A stretch of 64,000 bases of DNA. Source: Lachnospiraceae bacterium (GTDB lineage Bacteria; Bacillota; Clostridia; Lachnospirales; Lachnospiraceae). The translations under genes were made by a program, and so were the position numbers. The DNA lies in contig JAFZUW010000066.1 of assembly GCA_017618195.1 (NCBI GenBank), positions 1 through 64,000 on the forward strand, written 5' to 3'. Each line of letters opens with the position of its first letter. Within the stretch, counting starts at the first letter, position 1. The notes below the pieces were generated by a model that was not told the origin of the DNA, searched no databases, and was given only the letters and a program-made list of their open reading frames with translations. This document shows, piece after piece, positions 31,009 to 39,888 of this stretch.

Positions 31009-32064
31009 TCAGGTACCTGCAAGAATCTTTCTGAGTGCGGATGCATCGGGAGATACCTTGTAGCCCTCTTCCTTGGTGATGAGTTCCTGACGGATCAGGT
31101 TTGCAAGGTCGTCGTTCATGGTACGCATTCCGGCGCTGCGGCCTGCCTGCATCATTGCAGGGATCTGCAGGGTCTTGTTCTCACGAATCAGGTTCGTGAT
31201 AGCGGGCGTTCCGATCATAACCTCGGATGCAAGTACACGGCCCTGTCCGTCACTTCTCTGAAGCAGCTGCTGCGTGAATACGCCGCGGATTACGTTCGAG
31301 AACTGGTTACGGATCTGGTCACGTCCTTCAAGCGGGCACGCGTCAATGATACGCTCGATCGTCTGTGCTGCGGAAGTCGTGTGCAGGGTGGAAAGAACGA
31401 GGTGTCCGGTCTCAGCTGCGCTGATAGCGGCCTGAATCGTTTCGAAGTCACGCATCTCACCTACGAGGATGATATCGGGATCTTCACGAAGTGCGGAACG
31501 GAGAGCGGATGAGAAGTTATCTACATCACGGCCCACCTCACGCTGATGGATCATAGCCTTGTTGTAAGGATATACGTACTCGATCGGGTCCTCGATCGTG
31601 ATGATGTGGCGTGCACGCGTCTTGTTGATGTATGCAACCATCGAAGCAAGCGTCGTGGACTTACCGCTTCCGGTAGGACCGGTTACAAGCACAAGTCCGC
31701 GGGGCGTCTCTGCCATATCCTTGATCGCATTGGGAAGACCGAGTTCTGCAAAGGAAGGAATGTTCTGCTCCAGAATACGGATGCTGCATGCAAGGTTGTT
31801 ACGCTGATGATAAACGTTGGCACGGATACGACGGCCGTCCGGAAGCATAACACCGACATCAAGGTCATTGCCTGCATCGACAAATCTGCGCTGGTCCTCG
31901 CTGAGGATTGAATAAATCATTTGCTTGGATTCCTCGGCACTGGGTGCGGGTTCCAAAATACGGAGTTCACCGAACCTTCTCAAGGCAAGCGAAGTTCCGA
32001 CAGTGATGTGGATATCCGAACAGTTAATGTCGGTAGCCATCTCCAACAGTTCTGCGAAAGTCAT
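31009..32064 (-). CDS. pilT: type IV pilus retraction ATPase PilT
   Basis: A hexameric cytoplasmic ATPase of 351 residues that pulls type IV pili back. It shows Walker A Gly-Pro-Thr-Gly-Ser-Gly-Lys-Ser-Thr near 129, the Asp box Ile-Thr-Ile-Glu-Asp-Pro-Ile-Glu near 156, Walker B Ile-Ile-Leu-Val-Gly-Glu-Met-Arg-Asp near 198, and the His box Ala-Ala-Glu-Thr-Gly-His near 216. The C-terminal Ala-Ile-Thr-Asn-Leu-Ile-Arg-Glu near 288 matches the AIRNLIRE motif needed for retraction, which favours PilT over the assembly ATPase PilB. TTTTAGGAGGGG precedes the start at 32064. No other pilus gene lies in the window. It forms its own unit with an extended -10 promoter at 32113-32118. Confidence 0.93.
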   Translation of the reverse strand: MTFAELLEMATDINCSDIHITVGTSLALRRFGELRILEPAPSAEESKQMIYSILSEDQRRFVDAGNDLDVGVMLPDGRRIRANVYHQRNNLACSIRILEQNIPSFAELGLPNAIKDMAETPRGLVLVTGPTGSGKSTTLASMVAYINKTRARHIITIEDPIEYVYPYNKAMIHQREVGRDVDNFSSALRSALREDPDIILVGEMRDFETIQAAISAAETGHLVLSTLHTTSAAQTIERIIDACPLEGRDQIRNQFSNVIRGVFTQQLLQRSDGQGRVLASEVMIGTPAITNLIRENKTLQIPAMMQAGRSAGMRTMNDDLANLIRQELITKEEGYKVSPDASALRKILAGT

Positions 32065-32112
32065 TGCTGTATCCCCTCCTAAAATAGTTAGTGGTTTTTT
32101 ACTGACTAAACT

Positions 32113-32121
32113 ATTGTAGCA
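32113..32121 (-). promoter_or_regulatory. extended -10 box of pilT
   Basis: On the minus strand TGC then TACAAT (32118-32113). The -35 region (TACCAT) is poor. Upstream of it (32150-32182) lie two tandem GCACTTTTTT blocks and more T runs. Confidence 0.5.
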
Positions 32122-32198
32122 CATTATTTCGGAAAATGGTATAAGTATTTCAACTTTTTTTGCACTTTTTTTGCACTTTTTTCTATTTGCCGCTATAG

Positions 32199-32214
32199 CC
32201 CTGTTTTAACAGGG
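32199..32214. promoter_or_regulatory. perfect 16-base palindrome
   Basis: CCCTGTT TT AACAGGG between the divergent pilT and CapA-like genes. It may be an operator; it also could form a 7-pair hairpin. Confidence 0.4.
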
Positions 32215-32309
32215 ACTTGAAGTTTGCACGGAAGTTTAGTAAAGTAAAGAAAGCAAATAAGATAGAATAGAAAACTTTGGGACGGAAACGTTCCGAAGGA
32301 GGTTTTGTT

Positions 32310-33743
32310 TTGAATCAAAAAGAGTACGAAAGACTGCGCCGGGCGTATTTGGAGAAGAAGAGAAAGAACCGTCAGCGCCGCAAGATCCTGACTGCCGTTG
32401 CAGTCATCCTGATCGCAGTGTGTCTGATTTTCCTTGCCGTAAACCTTCTGAAGAAGCCGGGCAACCCTTCGGGTGAGATTACCGGAACGCCGGGGCAGAC
32501 AACTCCGACCAAGACCGTTAAGGCAACCGATACACCGACGCCGACCCCCACGCCGACACCGACTCCCACGCCGACACCCACGCCGATGCCCAATGTGGTA
32601 AGCATGGTCGCCGTCGGCGATAACCTGTACGACTGGTACATGCTTGAGGACGGTTATAACCGTGAGGATAAGACATTTGACTTCAGTCACAATTATGATT
32701 ACATTTCCCGGTATGTAAAGATGGCGGATTTCGCGGTGGTTAACCAGGAGACGCCTCTCGGCGGCGACGGAGGTTATACCGGCGATGACTGGGAACAGAA
32801 ATATTTCGGCAGCCGCACCATCTGGGGCTCCTATCACGGATATGCCTCCTTCAATACGCCGGATGAGGTCGGTCACGAGCTGGTGAAAGCCGGATTCAAT
32901 ATCATTACGATGGCAACCAACCATTCCTCTGACCACGGCTATAAAGCTCTGCAGAATTCCGTGCTGTTCTGGAGGAATAATTATCCGAATGTTACCCTTC
33001 TCGGAATTCATGATTCGGAAGAGGACCGGAATAAGATTACGGTTGTTGAGAAATACGGAATCAGGATTGCGCTTTTGAACTATACCTACGGGCTGAACAA
33101 GAACTCGGCAACGAAGGAAGCGCCGTACAGCGTGGATGTGCTTGAGGAGGCCCGTGTCCGGAACGATATCGCAAGGGCAAAGGAAACGGCGGATTTTGTC
33201 GTCGTATTTCCGCACTGGGGAACTGAATATGAGATGAAATCCCTGGATGAAAAGCAGAGACGTTATACGAAGATTTTCCTTGAGTGCGGCGTGGATGCCG
33301 TAGTGGGCGCGCATCCGCATATCTGCCAGAAAATGGAATGGCTTACGGGCGAAGACGGACACCGTATGGTTGTGTATTATTCCCTCGGCAACTTTATATC
33401 CATTTTCAAACAGTCGGAATGCAATCTCGAAGGAATGGCTTACCTGGAGTTTTACAAAGAGGGCAATGTGAAGGAAGTCCGTGAAGGAACGATCATTCCC
33501 TTGGTGAACCATTGGGAGTTCTGTAATACCCGCATCGGAACCGGCGTGAACAACGGAAAGAATTTCCGCGTCTACGCGCTGCAGGATTATTCGGAGGAAC
33601 TCGGCAACCAGCACGGCTGCCGTCAGTACGGCAAAGGAAAATCCTTCTCCTATGCTTATATGCAGAAGCTGGCAGCACAGCTTTGGGGCGACAATATCAA
33701 GACTGTCGACTGGTCAACCGTCGATGAATCGAAGAGCCGGTAG
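32310..33743 (+). CDS. CapA/PgsA-like metallophosphatase, membrane-anchored
   Basis: A protein of 477 residues. A basic start and one membrane segment (about 28-46) are followed by a Thr-Pro linker (about 70-95, nearly pure Thr-Pro) and a CapA domain. Typical pieces are Ala-Val-Gly-Asp-Asn near 105, Val-Asn-Gln-Glu-Thr near 144, Ala-Thr-Asn-His-Ser-Ser-Asp near 200, Pro-His-Trp-Gly-Thr-Glu-Tyr near 294 and Gly-Ala-His-Pro-His near 332. CapA-type proteins take part in poly-gamma-glutamate or capsule formation, but many are stand-alone phosphoesterase-like proteins of unclear role; no capB or capC is present. The start is TTG at 32310, fixed by AAGGAGG seven bases upstream. Confidence 0.87.
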   Translation: MNQKEYERLRRAYLEKKRKNRQRRKILTAVAVILIAVCLIFLAVNLLKKPGNPSGEITGTPGQTTPTKTVKATDTPTPTPTPTPTPTPTPTPMPNVVSMVAVGDNLYDWYMLEDGYNREDKTFDFSHNYDYISRYVKMADFAVVNQETPLGGDGGYTGDDWEQKYFGSRTIWGSYHGYASFNTPDEVGHELVKAGFNIITMATNHSSDHGYKALQNSVLFWRNNYPNVTLLGIHDSEEDRNKITVVEKYGIRIALLNYTYGLNKNSATKEAPYSVDVLEEARVRNDIARAKETADFVVVFPHWGTEYEMKSLDEKQRRYTKIFLECGVDAVVGAHPHICQKMEWLTGEDGHRMVVYYSLGNFISIFKQSECNLEGMAYLEFYKEGNVKEVREGTIIPLVNHWEFCNTRIGTGVNNGKNFRVYALQDYSEELGNQHGCRQYGKGKSFSYAYMQKLAAQLWGDNIKTVDWSTVDESKSR

Positions 33744-33835
33744 GCAGGTCGGTTCGGCGTGCCGAAAGGCGGTTAAATGAGCCGGAAACGGCTGACGATA
33801 CAGGAGCCGGGCATCAGCCCGGAGAAAGGAATGCC

Positions 33836-35512
33836 ATGACCGGAGCGGAAATTGTAATCCGATGCCTGCACGAGCAGGGAGTTGATACCGTGTTCGGATA
33901 TCCCGGTGCGACCAACCTCGCGCTGTATGACGCGCTGTGCCGCGATCACGGGATCCGTCATATCCTGACGGCACATGAGCAGGGAGCCTGCCATGCCGCC
34001 GACGGATATGCGAGAGTCAGCGGGAAGCCCGGCGTATGCATGGCGACGAGCGGACCCGGCGCGACCAATCTGGTAACCGGTATCGCGACCGCCATGATGG
34101 ACAGCGTTCCTTTGGTGGCAATCACGTGTAACGTGGCCGTGGATTCGATCGGCAAGGACAGCTTCCAGGAGGTCGACATATTCGGGATTACGCTTCCGAT
34201 TACGAAGCATAATTTCCTCGTAAAAGACGTTCATGACCTTCCGGGTGCGCTCACGAGGGCGTTCCGGATCGCGGGAAGCGGCCGCAGGGGACCGGTTCTC
34301 GTGGATATCGCAAAAGACGTAACGCATGCGGAACTGAACGAGGAGGAATACGCCGAAGCCCTTAAGAAAGGGTTCGGTCATTACGAAAAGAAGAAATCCG
34401 CACAGCAGGAAAGCGGCGATGCCGCAAAGCTCTGGCAGATTCTCGCGGAAGCGGAACGTCCGGTTATCTTAACCGGCGGCGGGGCGGTTGCGTCCGAAGC
34501 GGAAGAGCAGATTACCGCGCTTGCGGAATATATCGACGCGCCGGTATGTGAGACGCTGATGGGAAAGAGCGCCTATCCGGGCAGCGGATGCCGGTATCTC
34601 GGCATGGTCGGACAGCACGGAACGAAGGCGGCCAATACGGCGCTTCGCGAAAGCGACTGTATTCTGGCGCTCGGCGTGCGTTTCAGCGAGCGGATCACGG
34701 GCGGCGCATCCGAGTGGTGCACGCAGGCGAAGATCTGCCAGATCGATCTGGATGCCGCCGAAGTCAATAAAAACGTGCGCGTTGACGCATGGGTGCTCGG
34801 AGACGTGAAAGAGTGCCTGAAGGATTTCGCGTCGTATGTGCCGAAGAAGTCTCACAAAGAGTGGATGGAACGGATGTGCGAGCTCCGCGAGCAGGACAGA
34901 GCGGAAGGATTGAGACAATTCGAACCCGGTTCCGGAAACGGCCTCTGCGGAACGTATCTCGCGATGCTGATCGACCGGATCACGGCGGGAAATGCGATTC
35001 TTTCTACAGATGTAGGACAGCATCAAATGTGGATGGCGCGCAATTATCTGGTGACCAAGCCGCATCGCTTCTTGACGTCCGGAGGACTCGGTACGATGGG
35101 GTACGGACTGCCTGCCGCAATCGGTGCTTCGCTTGCCTGCCCCGGTGAGAAAGTGATCAACGTGACCGGAGACGGATGTTTCCGGATGAATATGAATGAG
35201 CTTACGACGGTTGCCCGCTACCGCCTGCCGATCATCGACGTGGTATTTGACAACCACGCGCTCGGACTCGTGCATCAGTGGCAGCACATGTTCTGCGATG
35301 ACCGTTTCTATGAGACGGAGCTTCCGGGCGGACCGGATTACGTACGGATCGCGGAGGCGATGGGAATCCCCGGATACCGCGTTCGTACCAAAGCCGAAGC
35401 CGAAAAGGTGTTTAAGAGCGTTTTCGCACAGGGCGGACCGGCAGTCATCGTATGCGAACTGAGCACCGAAGACAGCCTGTGGACGTCAGGCGCAATCGTC
35501 GGAATGGAATAA
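33836..35512 (+). CDS. acetolactate synthase large subunit-like ThDP enzyme
   Basis: A protein of 558 residues. It shows the three-domain plan of acetohydroxyacid synthase: Phe-Gly-Tyr-Pro-Gly-Ala near residue 19, His-Glu-Gln-Gly-Ala near 46 (catalytic Glu), Thr-Ser-Gly-Pro-Gly-Ala-Thr-Asn near 74, Ser-Phe-Gln-Glu-Val-Asp and Pro-Ile-Thr-Lys-His-Asn near 110-125, and the thiamine diphosphate motif starting Gly-Asp-Gly-Cys-Phe near 446. It should join two pyruvates, or pyruvate and 2-ketobutyrate, for branched amino acids. No small regulatory subunit gene follows, so it may be a catabolic or lone form. GGAGAAAGG precedes ATG 33836, and a hairpin CCGGGC/GCCCGG (33807-33822) touches that site. 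A strong terminator follows. Confidence 0.82.
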   Translation: MTGAEIVIRCLHEQGVDTVFGYPGATNLALYDALCRDHGIRHILTAHEQGACHAADGYARVSGKPGVCMATSGPGATNLVTGIATAMMDSVPLVAITCNVAVDSIGKDSFQEVDIFGITLPITKHNFLVKDVHDLPGALTRAFRIAGSGRRGPVLVDIAKDVTHAELNEEEYAEALKKGFGHYEKKKSAQQESGDAAKLWQILAEAERPVILTGGGAVASEAEEQITALAEYIDAPVCETLMGKSAYPGSGCRYLGMVGQHGTKAANTALRESDCILALGVRFSERITGGASEWCTQAKICQIDLDAAEVNKNVRVDAWVLGDVKECLKDFASYVPKKSHKEWMERMCELREQDRAEGLRQFEPGSGNGLCGTYLAMLIDRITAGNAILSTDVGQHQMWMARNYLVTKPHRFLTSGGLGTMGYGLPAAIGASLACPGEKVINVTGDGCFRMNMNELTTVARYRLPIIDVVFDNHALGLVHQWQHMFCDDRFYETELPGGPDYVRIAEAMGIPGYRVRTKAEAEKVFKSVFAQGGPAVIVCELSTEDSLWTSGAIVGME

Positions 35513-35528
35513 AAAGCAAGAAAACAGG

Positions 35529-35562
35529 CGGCTGCCGGAGGAGTTTCCGGCGGCCGTTTTTT
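35529..35562 (+). terminator. intrinsic terminator
   Basis: 11-pair stem CGGCTGCCGGA with TCCGGCGGCCG (one G-T pair), followed by TTTTTT. Confidence 0.9.
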
Positions 35563-35620
35563 GCGTTCGGGACGATTCGGGATTATTACGGAACTTTTGT
35601 CATATATGGTACAACGGATG

Positions 35621-35649
35621 TTGACTTTTAGCGGCAGAAGGAATAGAAT
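35621..35649 (+). promoter_or_regulatory. promoter of serC-serA
   Basis: TTGACT at 35621-35626, 17 bases, TAGAAT at 35644-35649. The leader is about 105 bases and holds a small hairpin (CTGCC/GGCAG near 35717-35731) but no riboswitch or T-box that I recognise. AAAGGAGG lies before serC. Confidence 0.7.
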
Positions 35650-35761
35650 AAATTCTGTACGACGATATCGGCAGATAGTGTCTCCCGGTATCACAAAAAG
35701 CCGTACGCACCGAGCTGCCCGGAAGGCAGTAAACCGATATATTCTAAAGGAGGAATAAACC

Positions 35762-36847
35762 ATGGCAAGAGTTTATAACTTTTCCGCGGGCCCGGCTGTA
35801 TTGCCGGAGGAAGTATTGAAGGAAGCCGCAGCAGAGATGCTCGACTACCAGGGAAGCGGCCAGTCCGTAATGGAGATGAGCCACCGTTCCAAAGTATTTG
35901 ACAAGATCATCAAGGATGCAGAGCAGGATCTCCGCGATCTTCTGAACATCCCGGACAACTACAAGGTTCTGTTTCTGCAGGGCGGAGCACACCTTCAGTT
36001 CGCGATGATCCCCATGAACCTGATGAAGAACAGGGTTGCCGATTACATCGTAACCGGTCAGTGGGCTAAGAGAGCTTTCAAGGAAGCTCAGAAATTCGGT
36101 GATGCAAAGTGCATCGCTTCGAGTGAAGACAAGACATTTTCCTATATTCCGGATTGCTCCGATCTTCCGATCGATGAGAATGCGGACTATGTTTACATCT
36201 GTGAGAACAATACCATTTACGGTACCAAGTTCAAAACTCTCCCGAACACCAAGGGCAAGGATCTTGTGGCAGACGTTTCGTCCTGCTTCTTAAGCGAGCC
36301 CATGGATGTTTCCAAGTATGCCATCATCTACGGCGGCGCTCAGAAGAACATCGGACCTGCCGGTGTTGTAATCGCCATCATCCGTGAGGACCTGATCACC
36401 GAGGACGTTCTTCCGGGAACTCCCACGATGCTTCAGTTCAAGACCCATGCCGACAACGATTCTCTTTACAATACTCCTCCGTGCTACGGTATCTACATCT
36501 GCGGCAAGGTATTCAAGTGGCTCAAGAAGCAGGGCGGTCTTGAAGTAATGAAGGAGCGCAACGAGAAGAAGGCTGCAATCCTTTATGATTTCCTCGATCA
36601 GAGCAAGCTCTTCAAGGGCACCGTTGAGAAGAATTCCCGTTCCCTCATGAACGTTCCTTTCGTAACCGGTGATGCCGATCTTGATGCGAAGTTCATCAAG
36701 GAAGCAACCGAGGCCGGTTTTGTGAACCTCAAAGGTCACAGAAGCGTAGGCGGTATGCGCGCAAGCATCTACAACGCTATGCCGATCGAAGGCGTTGAGA
36801 AGCTCGTTGCCTTCATGAAGAAGTTTGAGGAGGAGAATCTGAAATGA
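35762..36847 (+). CDS. serC: phosphoserine aminotransferase
   Basis: SerC, 361 residues, a PLP enzyme that turns 3-phosphohydroxypyruvate into phosphoserine. The N terminus Tyr-Asn-Phe-Ser-Ala-Gly-Pro-Ala-Val-Leu-Pro is the classic SerC opening. Met-Ser-His-Arg-Ser near residue 40 binds substrate phosphate. The PLP Lys is in Tyr-Gly-Gly-Ala-Gln-Lys-Asn near residue 197. A late His-Arg-Ser-Val-Gly-Gly-Met-Arg-Ala-Ser-Ile-Tyr-Asn-Ala block near 328 is also typical. The codon use is strongly biased, which suggests high expression. The stop overlaps the serA start by four bases. Confidence 0.97.
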   Translation: MARVYNFSAGPAVLPEEVLKEAAAEMLDYQGSGQSVMEMSHRSKVFDKIIKDAEQDLRDLLNIPDNYKVLFLQGGAHLQFAMIPMNLMKNRVADYIVTGQWAKRAFKEAQKFGDAKCIASSEDKTFSYIPDCSDLPIDENADYVYICENNTIYGTKFKTLPNTKGKDLVADVSSCFLSEPMDVSKYAIIYGGAQKNIGPAGVVIAIIREDLITEDVLPGTPTMLQFKTHADNDSLYNTPPCYGIYICGKVFKWLKKQGGLEVMKERNEKKAAILYDFLDQSKLFKGTVEKNSRSLMNVPFVTGDADLDAKFIKEATEAGFVNLKGHRSVGGMRASIYNAMPIEGVEKLVAFMKKFEEENLK

Positions 36848-37995
36848 AATATGCATGCTTAAATCCCATCGCCCAGGTAGGTCTTGCGGAATTCAATGAT
36901 AATTATGAGAAGGTTGAGAATCTGGATGACGCGGAACTTGCGCTTGTGCGCAGCGCCGCCATGCACGACCTTGAGTTTAACGACAAGCTTCTTGCGGTAG
37001 CAAGAGCAGGCGCAGGCGTGAACAACATTCCGCTTGACAAGCTGGCTGAGAAAGGCGTTGTCGTATTCAATACGCCCGGTGCCAACGCAAACGGCGTTAA
37101 GGAACTTGTGATCGCAGGTCTCCTTCTTACGAGCCGCGACATTCTCGGCGGTATCGATTTCGTACAGAGCATTAAGGATGACGAGAACGTTGCCAAGCTC
37201 GTTGAGAAAGGCAAAGGCAAATTCGCCGGCAAAGAGATCCAGGGCAAGAAGCTCGGCGTTATCGGTCTCGGCGCAATCGGCGTACTCGTTGCCAATGCGG
37301 CACATGCACTCGGCATGACCGTTTACGGCTGCGATCCTTACATTTCCGTAGAGAACGCCTGGAAGCTTTCCCGCGGCATTATTCATGTGAACACCCGCGA
37401 AGAGATTTTCCAGGAGTGCGATTATATCACCGTTCATGTTCCGCTTCTTGATGACACCAAGAAGATGATCAACAAGGATACGATCGCAATGATGAAGGAC
37501 GGCGTTGTGATCCTGAACTTCGCACGCGACCTTCTGGTTGATGACGATGCAATGGAAGAGGCTCTTGCCGCAGGCAAGGTTGCCCATTACATTACCGATT
37601 TCCCGAATGCTCGTACGGCAGGCATGAAGGGCGTTATCGCAATCCCTCATCTCGGCGCTTCCACCGAAGAGTCCGAGGATAACTGCGCGAAGATGGCCGT
37701 TAAGGAACTCCGCGAGTTTGTTGAGAACGGAAACATCATCAATTCCGTTAACTTCCCGACTTTGGATGCGGGTGTCTGCCGCGTTGAGAGCCGTATCTGC
37801 ATTCTGCACAGAAACATTCCGAACGTGCTGAGCCAGTTCACGGGCGCTGTTGCAGGTCTCAATATCGAGAACATGTACAACAAGAGCCGCGGTGATTTCG
37901 CATACAGCGTTTTGGATGTATGCGGAAAGATTACCGATGCGATGATCGACCGGATCAAGAGTGTAGAGGGCGTTCTGAAAGTAAGAGTGCTGTAA
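36844..37995 (+). CDS. serA: D-3-phosphoglycerate dehydrogenase
   Basis: SerA, 383 residues, oxidises 3-phosphoglycerate with NAD and feeds SerC. The Rossmann motif is Gly-Leu-Gly-Ala-Ile-Gly near 140-145. Active-site residues are in Ala-Gly-Ala-Gly-Val-Asn-Asn near 56, the Arg of Asn-Phe-Ala-Arg-Asp near 225, a Glu about 30 residues later, and His-Leu-Gly-Ala-Ser-Thr-Glu-Glu-Ser near 268. The last 70 residues form a short ACT-type domain that usually binds serine for feedback control. It overlaps serC by ATGA, so order and coupling give equal amounts of both enzymes. No serB gene lies in the window. Confidence 0.95.
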   Translation: MKYACLNPIAQVGLAEFNDNYEKVENLDDAELALVRSAAMHDLEFNDKLLAVARAGAGVNNIPLDKLAEKGVVVFNTPGANANGVKELVIAGLLLTSRDILGGIDFVQSIKDDENVAKLVEKGKGKFAGKEIQGKKLGVIGLGAIGVLVANAAHALGMTVYGCDPYISVENAWKLSRGIIHVNTREEIFQECDYITVHVPLLDDTKKMINKDTIAMMKDGVVILNFARDLLVDDDAMEEALAAGKVAHYITDFPNARTAGMKGVIAIPHLGASTEESEDNCAKMAVKELREFVENGNIINSVNFPTLDAGVCRVESRICILHRNIPNVLSQFTGAVAGLNIENMYNKSRGDFAYSVLDVCGKITDAMIDRIKSVEGVLKVRVL

Positions 37996-38020
37996 TTAAC
38001 ATTAACCGGAGGAAACTCCT

Positions 38021-39439
38021 TTGAGCGATTCAAGCGAAAAGAGCCTAAAAGAACTGATAGCAATTTGCGATGAGATCTGCGCTACCATCAGCAGATACAA
38101 CGTCGGTGCCGTATTATGCCTCGGAACGACGTTAAAGACGCTTCTTCATCAGGAACTGGCGCAGTTTGCCATTTACCTTGAGGATACGGACGGCGTCATC
38201 ACGGCTGAGGAACAGAGCCTGATCCACGACTATCTGAACCTGACATTTACCGTCAGCGAGATGCGTACCATACGCGCCCAGCTGAACGATCCGCACAGTT
38301 CGTTCGGCACGACGAGACCGAAGGCGCTTAAGTATTTCATTCTTGCGGACGCAGGAAAGAAGATCCCGCACGACCCGTACAAGTCCCAGAACGCACAGAT
38401 TCTGGTGGATACGTATAAGGCGTTCGGACAGCTGATTCTTTCCGTACAGGAGACGATGGACGAGAAGCAGGTGGCGCGTATGAGCCAGTACACGCAGATG
38501 CTTGACAACTTCTTAAAAGAGTACGGCGTTTTCTATACAAACCAGTTTAAACTGATCCGTCCCAAGCAGAAGACTTCGAAGAAGCCGGTAGCCGACATCA
38601 AGAATGCGGAAAGCGTGGAGAAGATCCTCGAAGAGCTGAATTCCCTTGTCGGACTCGAAAGCGTAAAGTCGGATATCGCGTCGCTGGTTGACCTGATCCG
38701 CGTGCAGAAGATGCGTGAGGAAAAGGGAATGAAGTCGGCGGACATCAGCAAGCACATGGTATTTTTCGGCAACCCCGGTACCGGTAAGACGACGGTTGCG
38801 AGAATGCTGTCGAAGATTTACCGCGGGCTCGGCGTACTGTCGGGCGGCCAGCTGGTGGAAGTGGACCGAGGCGGACTCGTATGCGGATATGTCGGACAGA
38901 CTGCGATCAAGACGCAGGAAGTCATCGATAAGTCGATCGACGGCGTGCTGTTCATCGACGAAGCATATACGCTGAACGTCGGCAAAAGCGAGAACGACTT
39001 CGGTCAGGAAGCGGTTGATACGCTTCTGAAGGCAATGGAAGACAACCGTGACCGTCTTGTCGTTATTGTTGCAGGCTACACAGGACCGATGGAGCAGTTC
39101 ATCGACTCGAACCCCGGTTTGAAATCGCGTTTTAACAAATACATCCGGTTTGACGATTATACCGCAGAGGAACTGATCCAGATCCTTGAGGGCATGTGCA
39201 AGGCGAAGGACTACACGTTGAGTCCCGAGGCGCGCGACGTTGCCGTGAAGTATTTTGAAGGACGTATCGAAAGCAAGGCGGAAGATTTCGCAAATGCCCG
39301 TGAGGCGCGGAACTTCCTTGAGAAGGCAATTACCAATCACGCTACGCGTGTTGTAAAACTGAAGGACCCGGATGATACCGTATTGTCCACACTTGTTGCG
39401 GACGATCTTGTAAACATCACGGCCGCTTCGATCTGTTAA
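38021..39439 (+). CDS. AAA ATPase of the CbbX/SpoVK family
   Basis: A protein of 472 residues. The first 190 residues are helical and of unknown type. The AAA domain follows: Leu-Val-Gly-Leu-Glu-Ser-Val-Lys at about 208 (the CbbX/SpoVK entry motif), Walker A Gly-Asn-Pro-Gly-Thr-Gly-Lys-Thr-Thr near 249, pore and sensor segment Gly-Tyr-Val-Gly-Gln-Thr-Ala near 289, Walker B Val-Leu-Phe-Ile-Asp-Glu-Ala-Tyr-Thr near 309, and Ser-Arg-Phe-Asn-Lys-Tyr-Ile (arginine finger) near 369. Such ATPases remodel other proteins, for example in spore development or in type VII secretion; no such partner is visible here. The start is TTG at 38021 after GGAGGAAA. It follows serA by 25 bases. Confidence 0.88.
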   Translation: MSDSSEKSLKELIAICDEICATISRYNVGAVLCLGTTLKTLLHQELAQFAIYLEDTDGVITAEEQSLIHDYLNLTFTVSEMRTIRAQLNDPHSSFGTTRPKALKYFILADAGKKIPHDPYKSQNAQILVDTYKAFGQLILSVQETMDEKQVARMSQYTQMLDNFLKEYGVFYTNQFKLIRPKQKTSKKPVADIKNAESVEKILEELNSLVGLESVKSDIASLVDLIRVQKMREEKGMKSADISKHMVFFGNPGTGKTTVARMLSKIYRGLGVLSGGQLVEVDRGGLVCGYVGQTAIKTQEVIDKSIDGVLFIDEAYTLNVGKSENDFGQEAVDTLLKAMEDNRDRLVVIVAGYTGPMEQFIDSNPGLKSRFNKYIRFDDYTAEELIQILEGMCKAKDYTLSPEARDVAVKYFEGRIESKAEDFANAREARNFLEKAITNHATRVVKLKDPDDTVLSTLVADDLVNITAASIC

Positions 39440-39451
39440 TTACGAATGTGA

Positions 39452-39479
39452 GGGGCTGTCAGCGTACAGCCCCTTTTTT
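39452..39479 (+). terminator. intrinsic terminator
   Basis: Perfect 8-base stem GGGGCTGT with ACAGCCCC, loop CAGCGT, then TTTTTT. It ends the serC-serA-AAA unit. Confidence 0.92.
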
Positions 39480-39515
39480 CGGATAATCGGGAAGGCTGAT
39501 GCCGGAAGGAGCGTT

Positions 39516-39773
39516 ATGGAAACCAGAGTAGCATTGATGAGTATTCTTGTTGAGGAGTCGGAGGGACATCCGTCGGATTCGGTAAGACAGATGAACGAGC
39601 TGCTGCATGAGTACGGGCAGTATATCATCGGCCGCATGGGTATTCCGTATCACGCGAAGCACGTGAACATCATCAGCATCGCGATGGACGCGCCGCAGGA
39701 TGCGATTTCGGCGCTTTCCGGAAAAATCGGCCGCCTGCAGGGTGTAACGGTTAAGACGACCTACACAAAGTAG
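39516..39773 (+). CDS. TM1266-type putative iron-only hydrogenase system regulator
   Basis: An 85-residue protein with a ferredoxin-like beta-alpha-beta pattern close to the NikR C-terminal/ACT-like fold. It opens with Arg-Val-Ala-Leu-Met-Ser-Ile-Leu-Val-Glu and has Leu-His-Glu-Tyr-Gly-Gln-Tyr-Ile-Ile-Gly-Arg-Met-Gly-Ile-Pro-Tyr near residue 30 and a Leu-Ser-Gly-Lys-Ile-Gly-Arg-Leu-Gln-Gly-Val near 67. In many anaerobes this gene sits with hydE, hydF or hydG. Here it stands alone between two transcription units. GGAAGGAG precedes the ATG. It has no DNA-binding domain, so the word regulator is only the family's customary name. Confidence 0.85.
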   Translation: METRVALMSILVEESEGHPSDSVRQMNELLHEYGQYIIGRMGIPYHAKHVNIISIAMDAPQDAISALSGKIGRLQGVTVKTTYTK

Positions 39774-39862
39774 ACGAAGGGCAATTTGCGAGGTCGTGAG
39801 GTCCGCAGCGCTGCGGCATTGTTTAGGGTGATTCCCGAGGCCGGAAAATGTGAAAAAACGGT

Positions 39863-39888
39863 AAAATGCACCGGCGGGGTTGCATTTT
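39863..39888. repeat. 8-base inverted repeat AAAATGCA / TGCATTTT
   Basis: Arms at 39863-39870 and 39881-39888. The right arm overlaps the -35 box of the PAQR gene, and both flanks carry the recurrent GGAAAATG octamer. Confidence 0.45.

Noticed and set aside
32529-32588. CRISPR-like or functional DNA repeat
   Set aside because: The short repeat encodes a Thr-Pro linker in frame; it has no spacers and is explained by the protein.
35650-35761. T-box or other riboswitch before serC
   Set aside because: The leader of about 105 bases has no GGTGG T-box sequence, no terminator with T run and no motif I know.
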